Under the pieces are notes generated by a model, which was not told the origin of the DNA, ran no database searches, and saw only the letters and a program-made list of their open reading frames with translations. A DNA stretch of 64,000 nucleotides, from NCBI GenBank assembly GCA_947169265.1, contig CAMVPC010000013.1, positions 1-64,000 on the forward strand. Direction: 5' to 3'. Shown in pieces: positions 43,933 to 53,208 of the stretch (its first letter is position 1; the number at the start of each line of letters is the position of its first letter). This DNA comes from an uncultured Prevotellaceae bacterium (GTDB lineage Bacteria; Bacteroidota; Bacteroidia; Bacteroidales; Muribaculaceae). The translations under genes were made by a program, and so were the position numbers.

Positions 43933-44831
43933 AACTTGAGTTCGCCGTACATGCCTATTTTGATGTATCCGTCATTTTTGACCGCCACTTTCACGGCATA
44001 CACCAGGTCGGCGCGCTCGTCGTCGGTGAGGATGGTCTTGGGGGTGAATTCTGAGCGTGACGAAATCCATGTGATGGTGCCGTCGTACTCTTTCCTTGCG
44101 CCGTCGCCGTAGTTGGTGGTCACTTTCACTTTTTGTCCGAGCTTAATGTGCTCAAGTTGGCCCGACGTGACGTAAGCGCGCATGAACATGTCCTGCGTGT
44201 CGGCGATTTTGAAAAGGGGCTTGCCTACGGTCACAAATTCGCCTCGCTCGACATATTTTTCTAAAATGGTTCCTTTGGTTGGGGCGAAGATGTGGCATTT
44301 CTCAAGTTGGTCGGCAAGTTGCTTGACTTGAACGTCGGTGGCCGCCACTTGCTTGTCGAGAGATTGTGAACTGGTGGCGAGCGACGAGATTTGAGCCTCG
44401 AGCTGACTTTGCAGCACTTTCACTTGGTTCACGGCATCGTCGTGCATCTTGGCAGGTGCGGCGCCGTCGGCCACGAGTTCGCGGTAGCGTCGTTCTTCTT
44501 GCTGCGCCTTGGCCAGTTGCTGACGGGTGACGGCGATTTGCCGTTCCATGTCGGGCTTTTGACTGCGGTACACCTCTTTTGTGGCTCCCAGTTGCTGGAT
44601 TTTAAGCCAAATTTGTGTGGTGTCGACGAGTCCCACCTCATGTCCGGCCTCGAGTTCGTCTCCCTCGTTCACGTCAAAGGTTAGCAAGGTACCACTTTGC
44701 TCGGCAAACACGGTGGTCTCGGTGGCCTCAAAGGTCCCCGTGGCATCGTAGGTTTTTTCCTTCTCTCCACAGGCTGCCACGAGGAGTGAGACAGTAGCCA
44801 GTGCGAAAGTCATTTTTGAAGTTCTCATCAT
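43929..44831 (-). CDS. HlyD-family membrane fusion lipoprotein
   Basis: Periplasmic adaptor of 300 residues. A lipobox (LLVAAC, Cys21) anchors it. It has the barrel-sandwich (biotinyl-lipoyl) half near residues 40-70, a long coiled hairpin (about 75-175: AVTRQQLAKAQQEERRYREL onward), the second half with CHIFAPTKGTILEKYVERGEFV, and a beta-barrel to the end. It bridges the inner-membrane ABC permeases and TolC. The start among several Met codons at the N-terminus is not certain. Confidence 0.92.
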   Translation of the reverse strand: MMRTSKMTFALATVSLLVAACGEKEKTYDATGTFEATETTVFAEQSGTLLTFDVNEGDELEAGHEVGLVDTTQIWLKIQQLGATKEVYRSQKPDMERQIAVTRQQLAKAQQEERRYRELVADGAAPAKMHDDAVNQVKVLQSQLEAQISSLATSSQSLDKQVAATDVQVKQLADQLEKCHIFAPTKGTILEKYVERGEFVTVGKPLFKIADTQDMFMRAYVTSGQLEHIKLGQKVKVTTNYGDGARKEYDGTITWISSRSEFTPKTILTDDERADLVYAVKVAVKNDGYIKIGMYGELKL

Positions 44832-44834
44832 TCT

Positions 44835-46106
44835 TTAATTATTGGTGGTGTATTTTTTGTCATAAATTTGCTTGAGCATCTCAATCTCGTGGATAGACTG
44901 TTGCACGCGCGCCGCGTTCTCCTGGTTGATTTCCCTCACCAGGTCGTTCACGTCGATAATGCCGTGAACGAGTTTTGACTCGGCCGCTTTGCGCACAGCT
45001 GTACGCAACGTGATGATTTCGTTATCGTTAGTCATGAGTTTCCTGTAACGGTCTATTTCCTCGTTCAGTCTCACCACGTCGAGCCGGTTGTTGTAGAGGA
45101 ATACCTCGCGGTTCGACAAGGTCATGTCGCGCTGTAGCTGTAACTTGGTCTTGTCGTTCTTGCGGGTGTAGAGCGCCCCGATGTTCCATGTCACTCTCGC
45201 GCCAATCATGGCGTTGAGCGTCCATTTGCGACTCATCATGTCGTGGAACATGTTGTAGCCAGGGTAGCCATAGTAGCCTTGGGCAAATACCGACACTTTA
45301 GGTTTGAGTGCCGCGTCGAGTGCCTTTTCCTGCGCGTCGGCCAGTCGCAGTTGTGCGTCGAAGAGACGCAATTCGGGCCGGTTGTTTTGGGCATCGGTGA
45401 CGATGAGGGCCGGTTTCGTCACATTCTTCACGTCGATGCCGCAAAATGTGGCGAGCATAGCTTGCAGCATACGTTTTTGCGATTCGAGGTCGGTACCCTG
45501 CTGCACGGCCTTGAGCCGTTCGGCTTTCACGTTTTGCCAGTCGCTCTTGGCCGCGGTACCATTCTTGGCCATCGACTCGAGTTTGCGCTCGTTGCCGTCC
45601 AGGAGCTTTTGCAGGTCGTTGTTGAGGGTGATTTGTTCGTTAAGTAGCAGTAGTGCGAAATACATCTCGTTCACTCGCTTGCTCACGTTGTAAAGGTTCA
45701 CCTCGTTTTGCGCCGCCAGCACTTTGCCTTGCTCAATGGCAATGGCGCGCTGACTGTTGATGGTCCCGCCGTCATAAACCGTTTGGTTCACGTCAATCCC
45801 TACGCGGTATTGGTCTTTCTTGAGTCCTTTCAAGTCCACGCCCATGCCGCTCATCATGTCCCTAAGCTCGCTTGGCCACGAGGCCACATCGCTTTGCAGG
45901 GTGGCCTGTGCCGTGGCGGTGACTTGCGGCCACCATCCTTTCGCGATATTGTCGACGGTAAGGGCCGTTGTTCTCTCGATGAGGCCATATTGGTTGATCA
46001 GCGGGTAGTTGTTTTGGGCCGCACGCTGGCACTCTTCGAGGCTTTGCGCCCGTGAAGTTACACCCATTAAGGTCAAGGTGAGGATTAGGAATAATCTTTT
46101 GTTCAT
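44835..46106 (-). CDS. TolC-family outer-membrane efflux protein
   Basis: Outer-membrane channel of 423 residues with a signal peptide (MNKRLFLILTLTLMGVTSRAQ). It shows the TolC/OEP repeat: LEECQRAAQNNYPLINQYGL at the start and a matching helical repeat after residue 220, with the long coiled helices that form the tunnel. It is the first gene of the efflux operon. The start was placed at ATG 46106; a TTG two codons upstream in the same frame is less likely. Confidence 0.93.
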   Translation of the reverse strand: MNKRLFLILTLTLMGVTSRAQSLEECQRAAQNNYPLINQYGLIERTTALTVDNIAKGWWPQVTATAQATLQSDVASWPSELRDMMSGMGVDLKGLKKDQYRVGIDVNQTVYDGGTINSQRAIAIEQGKVLAAQNEVNLYNVSKRVNEMYFALLLLNEQITLNNDLQKLLDGNERKLESMAKNGTAAKSDWQNVKAERLKAVQQGTDLESQKRMLQAMLATFCGIDVKNVTKPALIVTDAQNNRPELRLFDAQLRLADAQEKALDAALKPKVSVFAQGYYGYPGYNMFHDMMSRKWTLNAMIGARVTWNIGALYTRKNDKTKLQLQRDMTLSNREVFLYNNRLDVVRLNEEIDRYRKLMTNDNEIITLRTAVRKAAESKLVHGIIDVNDLVREINQENAARVQQSIHEIEMLKQIYDKKYTTNN

Positions 46107-46131
46107 GTTCAAGCGGTTTTGTTTTGTGGTG

Positions 46132-46139
46132 CAAATATA
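46132..46139 (-). promoter_or_regulatory. Candidate -7 box for the efflux operon
   Basis: Reverse-strand TATATTTG, 26 bp before tolC-like gene; no good -33 box, which would fit an activator-dependent promoter (inference). Confidence 0.45.
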
Positions 46140-46238
46140 CGCAGCTTGCGGCAGAGTTCAGTTATCGGTTTGTATGAAAAGAATGTCCATTTGTACGATT
46201 AAGGTGATTACTATTAAAAAATATTGCCTAAAGAGTGT

Positions 46239-46246
46239 TATATTTG
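46239..46246 (+). promoter_or_regulatory. Candidate -7 box for the AraC-type regulator
   Basis: TATATTTG, 34 bp before the start; no -33 TTTG at normal distance. Confidence 0.45.
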
Positions 46247-46279
46247 CAACGAAATCGTACAAATTGAAAATTTTGGCGG

Positions 46280-47152
46280 ATGGAGAAATTGAAAAATATC
46301 AATTATTTTTCGGTCGATTCGGTCGACTTGCGCGAAGTGGCCGGTAACGGGAGCCGCGTTATTGATGCCGATGACCTGAGTGTCGTTTTTAACGGCAAAC
46401 CGTCGGTGAGCCCTTTTTTGCGCGAAGGCCAAATCTATCAGTTGCCTGAGCCGCGACTGTTGCTCGTGATAAGCGGCGAGGCCGATGTGCACCTCAATTT
46501 GGAACAATATCATTTCAACCGAGGCGCCGTGGTGCTCACATCGCCCGACACGATATTAGAGGTGGAGCGTTGCAGCGACGATCTCATGGTGAGCGGCCTG
46601 GCGGTGAAGGAGAGCCTTGATGTGGACGAGATTACTGTGGCTTTCGCTTCGGCCCGCGATTTTGAGCAACTCGAGCACATGCTGTATATCATCGGAGATA
46701 TCGCCGACCGCGACGCTTCGCGCCGCGACACGTTGCGCCACTTGGTGCTGGCAATGATAAGCAGTGTGAAACACATCAAGCAGGCTACCGAAAACACTTC
46801 GTTCACCACATTACCCACGCGTGGCCAGCAACAGTTCCAGCGATTCAAGTCCTTAGTGAATAAATATTGTGAGAAAGAGCGCAATATTCCGTTTTACGCA
46901 CAACAGTTGCAGGTGACCCCCCACCACCTGTCGGCAGTGATAAGCCGGGCGAGCGGCCACAGCGTCATGTACTGGATAAACCGGGCCGTGGCGTTACGCG
47001 CCAAGGTGTTGCTGAGGACCACCGATTTGATGACCTACGAAATTGCCGAGCGTCTCAATTTTTCCAATCCTCCCACCTTTAATAATTTTTTCAAGCGGGA
47101 AACGGGCATGACCCCCAAGATGTACCGTGAGCTTCCTCTTGATGAGAAATAG
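46280..47152 (+). CDS. AraC-family transcriptional regulator
   Basis: DNA-binding protein of 290 residues. The N-terminal half is a ligand-binding, cupin-like domain (LLLVISGEADVHLNLEQYHFNRGAVVL). The C-terminal ~100 residues hold two helix-turn-helix units; the second has YEIAERLNFSNPPTFNNFFKRETGMTPKMYRE, the AraC signature. It lies divergent from the TolC-HlyD-ABC operon with 173 bp between starts, so it most likely regulates that operon, perhaps in response to the exported compound. Confidence 0.92.
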   Translation: MEKLKNINYFSVDSVDLREVAGNGSRVIDADDLSVVFNGKPSVSPFLREGQIYQLPEPRLLLVISGEADVHLNLEQYHFNRGAVVLTSPDTILEVERCSDDLMVSGLAVKESLDVDEITVAFASARDFEQLEHMLYIIGDIADRDASRRDTLRHLVLAMISSVKHIKQATENTSFTTLPTRGQQQFQRFKSLVNKYCEKERNIPFYAQQLQVTPHHLSAVISRASGHSVMYWINRAVALRAKVLLRTTDLMTYEIAERLNFSNPPTFNNFFKRETGMTPKMYRELPLDEK

Positions 47153-47163
47153 CCGGCTCTCGT

Positions 47164-49638
47164 TCAACCGAGGTTGACGACAGTGATGCCGGCGCCGCCC
47201 AGCCGCACGTCCTCGTCGTGGAACGATGCCACACCGGGCACTGTGCGCAAGTATTGACGTATCATTTCGCGCAGGGCACCGGTGCCGGTGCCGTGCAGGA
47301 TGCGCACTCGACTGGCGGTGAACTGGATGGCGTCGTCGATAAAGTAGGTGACAGCCTGGACCGCCTCGTCGCCGCGCATGCCTCGTACGTCGATTTCCTG
47401 CTTGAAACGCAGCTGGCGCTCGCGAATGTCGTCGAGGGTGCTTTTGCTCAACGACTGGCTGGCCGAGGTGGGAGTGTGCGCCTTGCGCTGGGTGCGCTCG
47501 AGGCGACCGGTTTCGACGCGTGTCTTCATCAGTCCGAAAGCCACGATGGCATACTTCTCGTCAACCTCGATGACTTCGCCCACGGTGGTGCCGCCTTTCA
47601 TCAGCACGTGGTCACCGGCGGCCAGCGGGCGGCCTGCGTCGTCCTTGGCCTGCTTTTTCTCTTTTTTCTTGATGGGTGCTTTGGGCACCCGCGGCGCGCT
47701 CTTTTTAAGTTCGGTGAGGTGGGCCGAAGTCTCGTTATCGTGCTCAAGGCGTTGCTTGAACTCGGTGAGTTGCTGCCTCAATTGTCGCGTTTTCTCTTTT
47801 TCGGCTTGAATCTCGCGTATCTCCTTGATGGCCTGTTCCACGCGAGCGTTCGATTGCTTGAGGATTTCGCGTGCCTCGCTCTTGGCCTCACGCACTATCG
47901 CGCGATGTTCCTGTGCTATCGAGTCGAGACGCTCATTATATTCGTCGACGATGGCGTTGAGCTTTTTCTCGCGTGCGTGAATCTCGGTGCGTTTGCGTTC
48001 CCAATAGCGGCGGTCACGCACGATGTCGAGCAGATAGCGGTCCATGTTCACATAGTCACTGCCCACGATGTCGCGCGCCGTGTCGATGACTTCGGTGGGC
48101 AACCCTATCTTGTGGGCAATCTCGATGGCAAACGAACTGCCCGGGTAGCCGATTGATAGTTGGAAAAGCGGCCGCATCTGTTGGCGGTCGTAGAGCATGG
48201 CGCCGTTGACAATGCCCGGCGTGTCCTGCGCAAAGTGCTTGAGGTTCTGGTAGTGAGTGGTAATCACACCAAACACTTCGCGGCGGTTCAGTTGCTCAAG
48301 GATGGCTTGGGCGATAGCGCCGCCTATTTGTGGCTCAGTGCCGCTGCCGAATTCGTCGATGAGCAGGAGGGTGTCCTTGTCGCCCTGCTGCATGAATGTT
48401 TTCATGTTGAGTAGGTGGCTACTGTAGGTGCTCAGGTCGTCTTCCAGGCTCTGTTGGTCGCCGATGTCGATAAACACACGTTTGAAAAGTCCCATGTGGG
48501 AGTTGTCGTAGAGAGGTGGCAGAATGCCGCACTGCATCATGTATTGCACAATGCCCACCGTTTTAAGACATACGCTCTTGCCGCCGGCATTCGGTCCTGA
48601 GATAAGTAGTATCCTGTTGTCCTTGTCGAGTGTGATGTCGAGAGGCACCACTTCTTTACCCTGTTCGCGTAGCGATAGCAACAGGCCCGGATGGATGGCG
48701 TGATACCATTCGACGTGGGGTTGCGACTCGAGGTGAGGCATGGTGCCGCCCACTTCAATCGCGAAAAGGGCTTTGGCACGGATAAAGTCGAAACGTCCCA
48801 TGGCGGCGTAGGTGCCCAGCAACTCGTCGATATGTGGCCGCACGACATCGGCGGCCACGGTGAGAATGCGCACGATTTCGCGTTTTATCTCGCTTTCGGT
48901 CTCGCGGATGCGGTTGTTGGCCTCGACGATTTCCTCGGGCTCGATAAACACGGTTTTTCCCGTGGCGCTCTCGTCGTGGACAATGCCGCGCAACTTGCGC
49001 TTGTGCATGGGCGACACAGGCAACACCAATCTGCCGTCGCGCACACTCGGCGTCACGTCCTTTTCAAGGTAGCCCTGATGGCGGCCTTGCGTGATGACAC
49101 GGCGCATGATGCTGTTGATGCTGGAGGCGAGTGAGGCCGCGCTGCGCCGCAGCTCAAGCAGTTGTGGTGACGCGTTGTCGCGAATGTTGCCATTCTTGTC
49201 GAGAATGCGTTCACACTCACCCGTGATGTCGGGAAAATGGGCTATTTCGTGACTCATGGCGGCCAGCGTGGGGTAGGGCGGCTCCTCGTCTTGGTCCTTG
49301 TGGCTGAAAAATCGCGCGATTTCGCTTGCCGTGTGCAACGATCGTTGCAGGTCAAACAGTTGGTCCACGGTGAGGAAGGAACCCGGTAAGGCGACCGCCT
49401 TGAGCGCGTCGCGCATGTCGTGGAAGTGATTGAGCGGGAATTCGCGCTTTCCTTGAAGCAGTTTCACAAACTCATCGGTTGAGCGCAACCACGTCGTCAC
49501 CTCGTCGCGCCGCGATGAGAAGCGCATCGCTTCCACCTCGTCGCGTCCCAACCGGCTCACGCAACGTCGTGCAAGCTCGGCGCGCACGGTGCCGAATCCT
49601 ATTTTTTGTTCAAAATTATGCGGATAAGTGATAAACAT
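47164..49638 (-). CDS. mutS2: MutS2 family protein with Smr nuclease domain
   Basis: Protein of 824 residues, the usual size. It lacks the mismatch-recognition domain of MutS and has the MutS-like ATPase: Walker A GPNAGGKSV (near 346-354), DLSTYSSHLLNM and LLLIDEFGSGTEP. A coiled-coil stretch (about 520-640) follows, then the Lys-rich linker (KAPIKKKEKKQAK) and the Smr domain at the C-terminus with DVRGMRGDEA and HGTGTGALR. MutS2 proteins limit recombination and act on collided ribosomes in some bacteria. It is 9 bp downstream of the EamA transporter gene and probably shares its transcript. Confidence 0.95.
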   Translation of the reverse strand: MFITYPHNFEQKIGFGTVRAELARRCVSRLGRDEVEAMRFSSRRDEVTTWLRSTDEFVKLLQGKREFPLNHFHDMRDALKAVALPGSFLTVDQLFDLQRSLHTASEIARFFSHKDQDEEPPYPTLAAMSHEIAHFPDITGECERILDKNGNIRDNASPQLLELRRSAASLASSINSIMRRVITQGRHQGYLEKDVTPSVRDGRLVLPVSPMHKRKLRGIVHDESATGKTVFIEPEEIVEANNRIRETESEIKREIVRILTVAADVVRPHIDELLGTYAAMGRFDFIRAKALFAIEVGGTMPHLESQPHVEWYHAIHPGLLLSLREQGKEVVPLDITLDKDNRILLISGPNAGGKSVCLKTVGIVQYMMQCGILPPLYDNSHMGLFKRVFIDIGDQQSLEDDLSTYSSHLLNMKTFMQQGDKDTLLLIDEFGSGTEPQIGGAIAQAILEQLNRREVFGVITTHYQNLKHFAQDTPGIVNGAMLYDRQQMRPLFQLSIGYPGSSFAIEIAHKIGLPTEVIDTARDIVGSDYVNMDRYLLDIVRDRRYWERKRTEIHAREKKLNAIVDEYNERLDSIAQEHRAIVREAKSEAREILKQSNARVEQAIKEIREIQAEKEKTRQLRQQLTEFKQRLEHDNETSAHLTELKKSAPRVPKAPIKKKEKKQAKDDAGRPLAAGDHVLMKGGTTVGEVIEVDEKYAIVAFGLMKTRVETGRLERTQRKAHTPTSASQSLSKSTLDDIRERQLRFKQEIDVRGMRGDEAVQAVTYFIDDAIQFTASRVRILHGTGTGALREMIRQYLRTVPGVASFHDEDVRLGGAGITVVNLG

Positions 49639-49647
49639 TTCTCTAAA

Positions 49648-50529
49648 TTATTTTTTCTCGACCATTATTACGCCCAGGAGCACGAGCGCACATCCCACTA
49701 TGGCCACTACACGAAGCGGCTCGCCCACCACGGTCACGCCTATCACCAGTGCCACTACGGGCTCTAAGTAGAGATAATTACTGGCACTGATGGCACCAAT
49801 TTTCTTGATAATCAGGTTCCAAACGAAGAAGGCCGCCATCGAGCACACCAGCGCCAAGAACAGTAGGTTGAAAAGCACATCGGCACGAAGCAAGGTGCTG
49901 AGCGGCGTCAACGGCTCGAAAAACATGACTGGAAGGCCAAACAAGGTGCCATAGAACATCACCTTGCGTGTAATGTCGAGTGTGTTGCGTCGACCCTGGA
50001 TGCGCTTGAGCAGAATGCTGTAAACCGACCAGGCCACAGCAGCCACCAGCGCGAGGATATTGCCCAGCAAGCCATCGCCCCACACGAAACCGTTCTGGAA
50101 CGTGACTATGGCAACACCGGCAAAGGCGAGCGCCGAGCCCAGCAAAATCTTCCACGAGAAATGCTCCTCTTTCAGGAAAAAGGCGGCCAAAATGGTGATG
50201 AGCAGCGGATTGATGGCCACCACTATCACCACGTCGCTCATGAGCGTGAGTTTGAGGGCGACATTTTGTAGTATAAAGTACATGGCGCACCCTGTGAGGC
50301 CGCACAACACAGCCACCAGTTCGTCGTGCATATTCCACACCTCCACCTTGAAACGTGAGGCCACCAGTAGTCCCACATAGGCCACGACCGAGCGATAGAT
50401 GAAAATCTCGGTGGGGGTGACGCCGGCGCCCAGCAATAGCTTGGTGCAGGGGAACGACGCTCCCCACACCACTATCGTGAAAATGGCCAGCATATGGTAC
50501 CAAAACAGCCCGTTTCGCTTCTCACTCAT
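49648..50529 (-). CDS. EamA/DMT-family transporter
   Basis: Membrane protein of 293 residues with ten hydrophobic segments in two EamA repeats (GASFPCTKLLLGAGVTPTEIF and the second from about residue 150). These carriers export amino acids or other small metabolites; the substrate is not known. The start was set at ATG 50529 (GGAGAGAG lies before it); ATG 50541 also fits. A longer frame from 50574 is excluded because the -7 box TACTTTTG (50559-50552) would then be inside the gene. Confidence 0.88.
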   Translation of the reverse strand: MSEKRNGLFWYHMLAIFTIVVWGASFPCTKLLLGAGVTPTEIFIYRSVVAYVGLLVASRFKVEVWNMHDELVAVLCGLTGCAMYFILQNVALKLTLMSDVVIVVAINPLLITILAAFFLKEEHFSWKILLGSALAFAGVAIVTFQNGFVWGDGLLGNILALVAAVAWSVYSILLKRIQGRRNTLDITRKVMFYGTLFGLPVMFFEPLTPLSTLLRADVLFNLLFLALVCSMAAFFVWNLIIKKIGAISASNYLYLEPVVALVIGVTVVGEPLRVVAIVGCALVLLGVIMVEKK

Positions 50530-50551
50530 TACTCTCTCCATATTTGTCCCG

Positions 50552-50559
50552 CAAAAGTA
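50552..50559 (-). promoter_or_regulatory. Candidate -7 box for EamA-mutS2
   Basis: Reverse-strand TACTTTTG, 23 bp before ATG 50529; no -33 TTTG at 19-21 nt. Confidence 0.45.
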
Positions 50560-50763
50560 GAAATAATTTTTCATTTCTACCGAAGTGTAAGGCGTTTTTT
50601 AACTGCGAGGCGGCTTATATGGCACCTTCGTGCCTGCGCTGCGGGCGAAGGAATAAGCGCACTGACTGGCGGAAACTTTTCAGAATTAGTTTCAAAATTA
50701 TTCAATTCGGGAAATTCGGGTTTAATTTTTCAATTGTTCAAATAACTCCTTAGACTCCGCAGG
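50560..50763. other. Gene-free stretch between EamA promoter and BspA terminator
   Basis: AT-rich DNA with a short direct repeat (AATTCGGG twice near 50702-50717). Short open frames here look random. I see no gene or RNA. Confidence 0.5.
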
Positions 50764-50799
50764 CCAAAAACACCCCGCAGCCTGAAAGACCGCGGGGCA
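50764..50799 (-). terminator. Terminator of the BspA-like gene
   Basis: Arms CCCCGC (50773-50778) and GCGGGG (50792-50797); on the reverse strand the hairpin is followed by TTTTT. Confidence 0.78.
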
Positions 50800-50806
50800 C
50801 TGGTGA

Positions 50807-50848
50807 ATCTAATTATCTAAAATCTAATATCTAACATCTAACATCTAA
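50807..50848. repeat. Tandem 7-8-bp repeat at the BspA-like stop codon
   Basis: Six imperfect units of ATCTAAY run from 50807 to 50848 and include the TAG stop of the BspA-like gene on the reverse strand. Confidence 0.75.
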
Positions 50849-53208
50849 TTAAGCAACAAGTTGTAGAGCGCGGTCACGTCAGCACCGCTCACCACGCCAT
50901 CGCCGTTCACGTCGGCGTTGCCGCCGGCTGCGGCTCCATCGAGCAGCACGTTGTAGAGCGCGGTCACGTCGGCACCGCTCACCACGTTGTCGCCGTTCAC
51001 GTCACCAGGCTCAAAGTCCTGCGGGTCGTCGTCGGGATCCCATTCCTCGATGATTTTAAAGCGGTTCCACTCGGCATTTGCCCAATAGATTTGCGAGTAA
51101 CCTCGGGGCACATAGAGCACGCAGGTGTTGCGGTCCACACCATAAAATACCTTGTCAAAATAGATGGCTGCGGGACGAATTCGCGCATTATAAATAGCTT
51201 TCAGGTTGCTACAATCCTCAAACGCATAATTGCCGATTTCGTTAAGCGACGTGCCCAAACGGATGGATTGCAAACCCACGCATTCCTCAAATGCATACTC
51301 GCCAATGCTTGCCACTGAGTTGGGAATGTGGATGTGTGTCAAGCCCGTGCAACCAAGGAACGCATAAGGGGCGATAGAATCCACATCATTTGGCACCACA
51401 GTGGCTTTGCATCCTGCAACCAGCTTGTTTTTTGCCGTCTCGATAATGGCGTTGCAATCCTTTCGGGAATCGTAAATTGCGTTATCAGCAGCAACCGTTA
51501 CGCTCGTCAAGCCGCTGCAATAATAGAACGCACGTTCACCGATGGAGGTGACGGAATTGCCGATGGTCACGCTCGTCAAGCCGCTGCAATTCTGGAACGC
51601 CTCGTCGCCGATGGTGGTGACGGAGTTCGGGATGGTCACGCTCTTCAAGCCGCTGCAACCACGGAACGCACTGCCGCCGATGGTGGTGACGGAGTTCGGG
51701 ATGGTCACCTCGGTAATTTTAGAGTTCTGGACGAAACCTGAAGGCAAAGTTTGCACTTGGTTGCCGATAGTCACCCGCTCAATGTTACTTGTGTACATGC
51801 TGCCATTACCAGAACAGTTCACAGCATTCCACGTCACGCTCGTCAAACCGCTGCAACCTGAGAACGCACTGCCACCGATGGTGGTGACGGAGTTCGGGAT
51901 GGTCACCTCGGTAATTTTAGAGTTCTGGACGAAACCTGAAGGCAAAGTTTGCACTTGGTTGCCGATAGTCACCCGCTCAATGTTACTTGTGTACATGCTG
52001 CCATTCGAAGAACAATTTACAGCGTTCCACGTCACGCTCGTCAAACCGCTGCAATATGCAAACGCAATGCCGCCGATGGAGGTGACGGAGTTCGGGATGG
52101 TCACGCTCGTCAAGCCGCTGCAATTCTGGAACGCCTCGTCGCCGATGGTGGTGACGGAGTTCGGGATGGTCACGCTCGTCAAGCCGCTGCAACCAAGGAA
52201 CGCATAGTTGCCGATGGTGGTGACGGAGTTCGGGATGGTCACGCTCGTCAAGCCGCTGCAATTCCTAAACGCATTGTCGCCGATGCCTCGTGAATCTGAT
52301 TGCAATATAAGATTTCCAGAGGGCTTGTCCCCTTTGTAACCGCATACCCATTTGTCAACATAAAAAACACCATTTGGATGATTGTTGTAAATACCAGTGC
52401 CATGGAACGCACCGCTGCCGATGGTGGTGACGGAGTTCGGGATGGTCACGCTCGTCAAGCCGCTGCAACCCTTGAACGCACTGCCGCCGATGGTGGTGAC
52501 GGAGTTCGGGATGGTCACGCTTGTCAAGCCGCTGCAACCCTCGAACGCACCGTTGCCGATGGAGGTGACGGAGTTCGGGATGGTCACGCTCGTCAAGCCG
52601 CCGCAACTTGAGAACGCCCAGTCGCCGATGGTGGTGACGGAGTTCGGGATGGTCACGCTCGTCAAGCCGCTGCAACCCTTGAACGCACTGCCGCCGATGG
52701 TGGTGACGGAGTTCGGGATGGTCACGCTCGTCAAGCCGCTGCAATTCCTAAACGCATTGTCGCCGATGCCTCGTGAATCTGATTGCAATATAAGATTTCC
52801 AGAGGGCTTGTCCCCTTTGTAACCGCATACCCATTTGTCAACATAAAAAACACCATTTGGATGATTGTTGTAAATACCAGTGCCACGGAACGCACTGCCA
52901 CCGATGGTGGTGACGGAGTTCGGGATGGTCACGCTCGTCAAACCGCTGCAACCATAGAACGCATAGCCGCCGATGGAGGTGACGGAGTAAGTGGTGCCAC
53001 TATAGGTCACGGTTTCGGGAATGGTAATTGCTCCACTGAGACTTGTATAACTTGGCGAGGCGTCTCCTCTTTGGGACGTTACCGTGACCGAGGTGCCGTC
53101 GCTGTTGCGATTGTAGCACAGGCCGTCGACCATAAAGTCGTAGGCGCTGGCGGGCAGCGCCACCAGCATCATTAAGATGAATGTAAGGGCAAATAATTGT
53201 TTTGTCAT
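50845..53208 (-). CDS. BspA-like leucine-rich repeat surface protein with dockerin-like C-terminus
   Basis: Secreted protein of 787 residues. A signal peptide (MTKQLFALTFILMMLVALPASA) is followed by about 17 LRR_5-type units of 23 residues (CSGLTSVTIPNSVTTIGxxAF) with three kinds of insert. A variable region near 560-700 lacks perfect repeats. The C-terminus (from about 733) has two EF-hand-like DVNGDxVVSGADVTALYN units, a dockerin-type calcium-binding pair. BspA proteins bind host or bacterial partners. It begins directly after the stop of the PD-(D/E)XK gene. The repeats are nearly identical at the DNA level, so the gene is prone to length change. Confidence 0.93.
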   Translation of the reverse strand: MTKQLFALTFILMMLVALPASAYDFMVDGLCYNRNSDGTSVTVTSQRGDASPSYTSLSGAITIPETVTYSGTTYSVTSIGGYAFYGCSGLTSVTIPNSVTTIGGSAFRGTGIYNNHPNGVFYVDKWVCGYKGDKPSGNLILQSDSRGIGDNAFRNCSGLTSVTIPNSVTTIGGSAFKGCSGLTSVTIPNSVTTIGDWAFSSCGGLTSVTIPNSVTSIGNGAFEGCSGLTSVTIPNSVTTIGGSAFKGCSGLTSVTIPNSVTTIGSGAFHGTGIYNNHPNGVFYVDKWVCGYKGDKPSGNLILQSDSRGIGDNAFRNCSGLTSVTIPNSVTTIGNYAFLGCSGLTSVTIPNSVTTIGDEAFQNCSGLTSVTIPNSVTSIGGIAFAYCSGLTSVTWNAVNCSSNGSMYTSNIERVTIGNQVQTLPSGFVQNSKITEVTIPNSVTTIGGSAFSGCSGLTSVTWNAVNCSGNGSMYTSNIERVTIGNQVQTLPSGFVQNSKITEVTIPNSVTTIGGSAFRGCSGLKSVTIPNSVTTIGDEAFQNCSGLTSVTIGNSVTSIGERAFYYCSGLTSVTVAADNAIYDSRKDCNAIIETAKNKLVAGCKATVVPNDVDSIAPYAFLGCTGLTHIHIPNSVASIGEYAFEECVGLQSIRLGTSLNEIGNYAFEDCSNLKAIYNARIRPAAIYFDKVFYGVDRNTCVLYVPRGYSQIYWANAEWNRFKIIEEWDPDDDPQDFEPGDVNGDNVVSGADVTALYNVLLDGAAAGGNADVNGDGVVSGADVTALYNLLLN
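51690..52030 (-). repeat. 198-bp near-identical internal repeat in the BspA-like gene
   Basis: A block with the segment GNQVQTLPSGFVQ occurs twice, 198 bp apart (for example 51703 and 51901), with few differences. Each encodes 66 residues. Confidence 0.85.
52258..52890 (-). repeat. 483-bp-spaced duplicate in the BspA-like gene
   Basis: The stretch of about 150 bp beginning at 52258 recurs at 52741 almost base for base, encoding the VDKWVCGYKGDKPSGNLIL insert. The distance of 483 bp equals seven 69-bp units. Confidence 0.88.

Noticed and set aside
51540-52960. Regular repeats that look like a CRISPR array
   Set aside because: They are 69-bp coding repeats of the leucine-rich protein; units and gaps are both similar in sequence and keep one frame.
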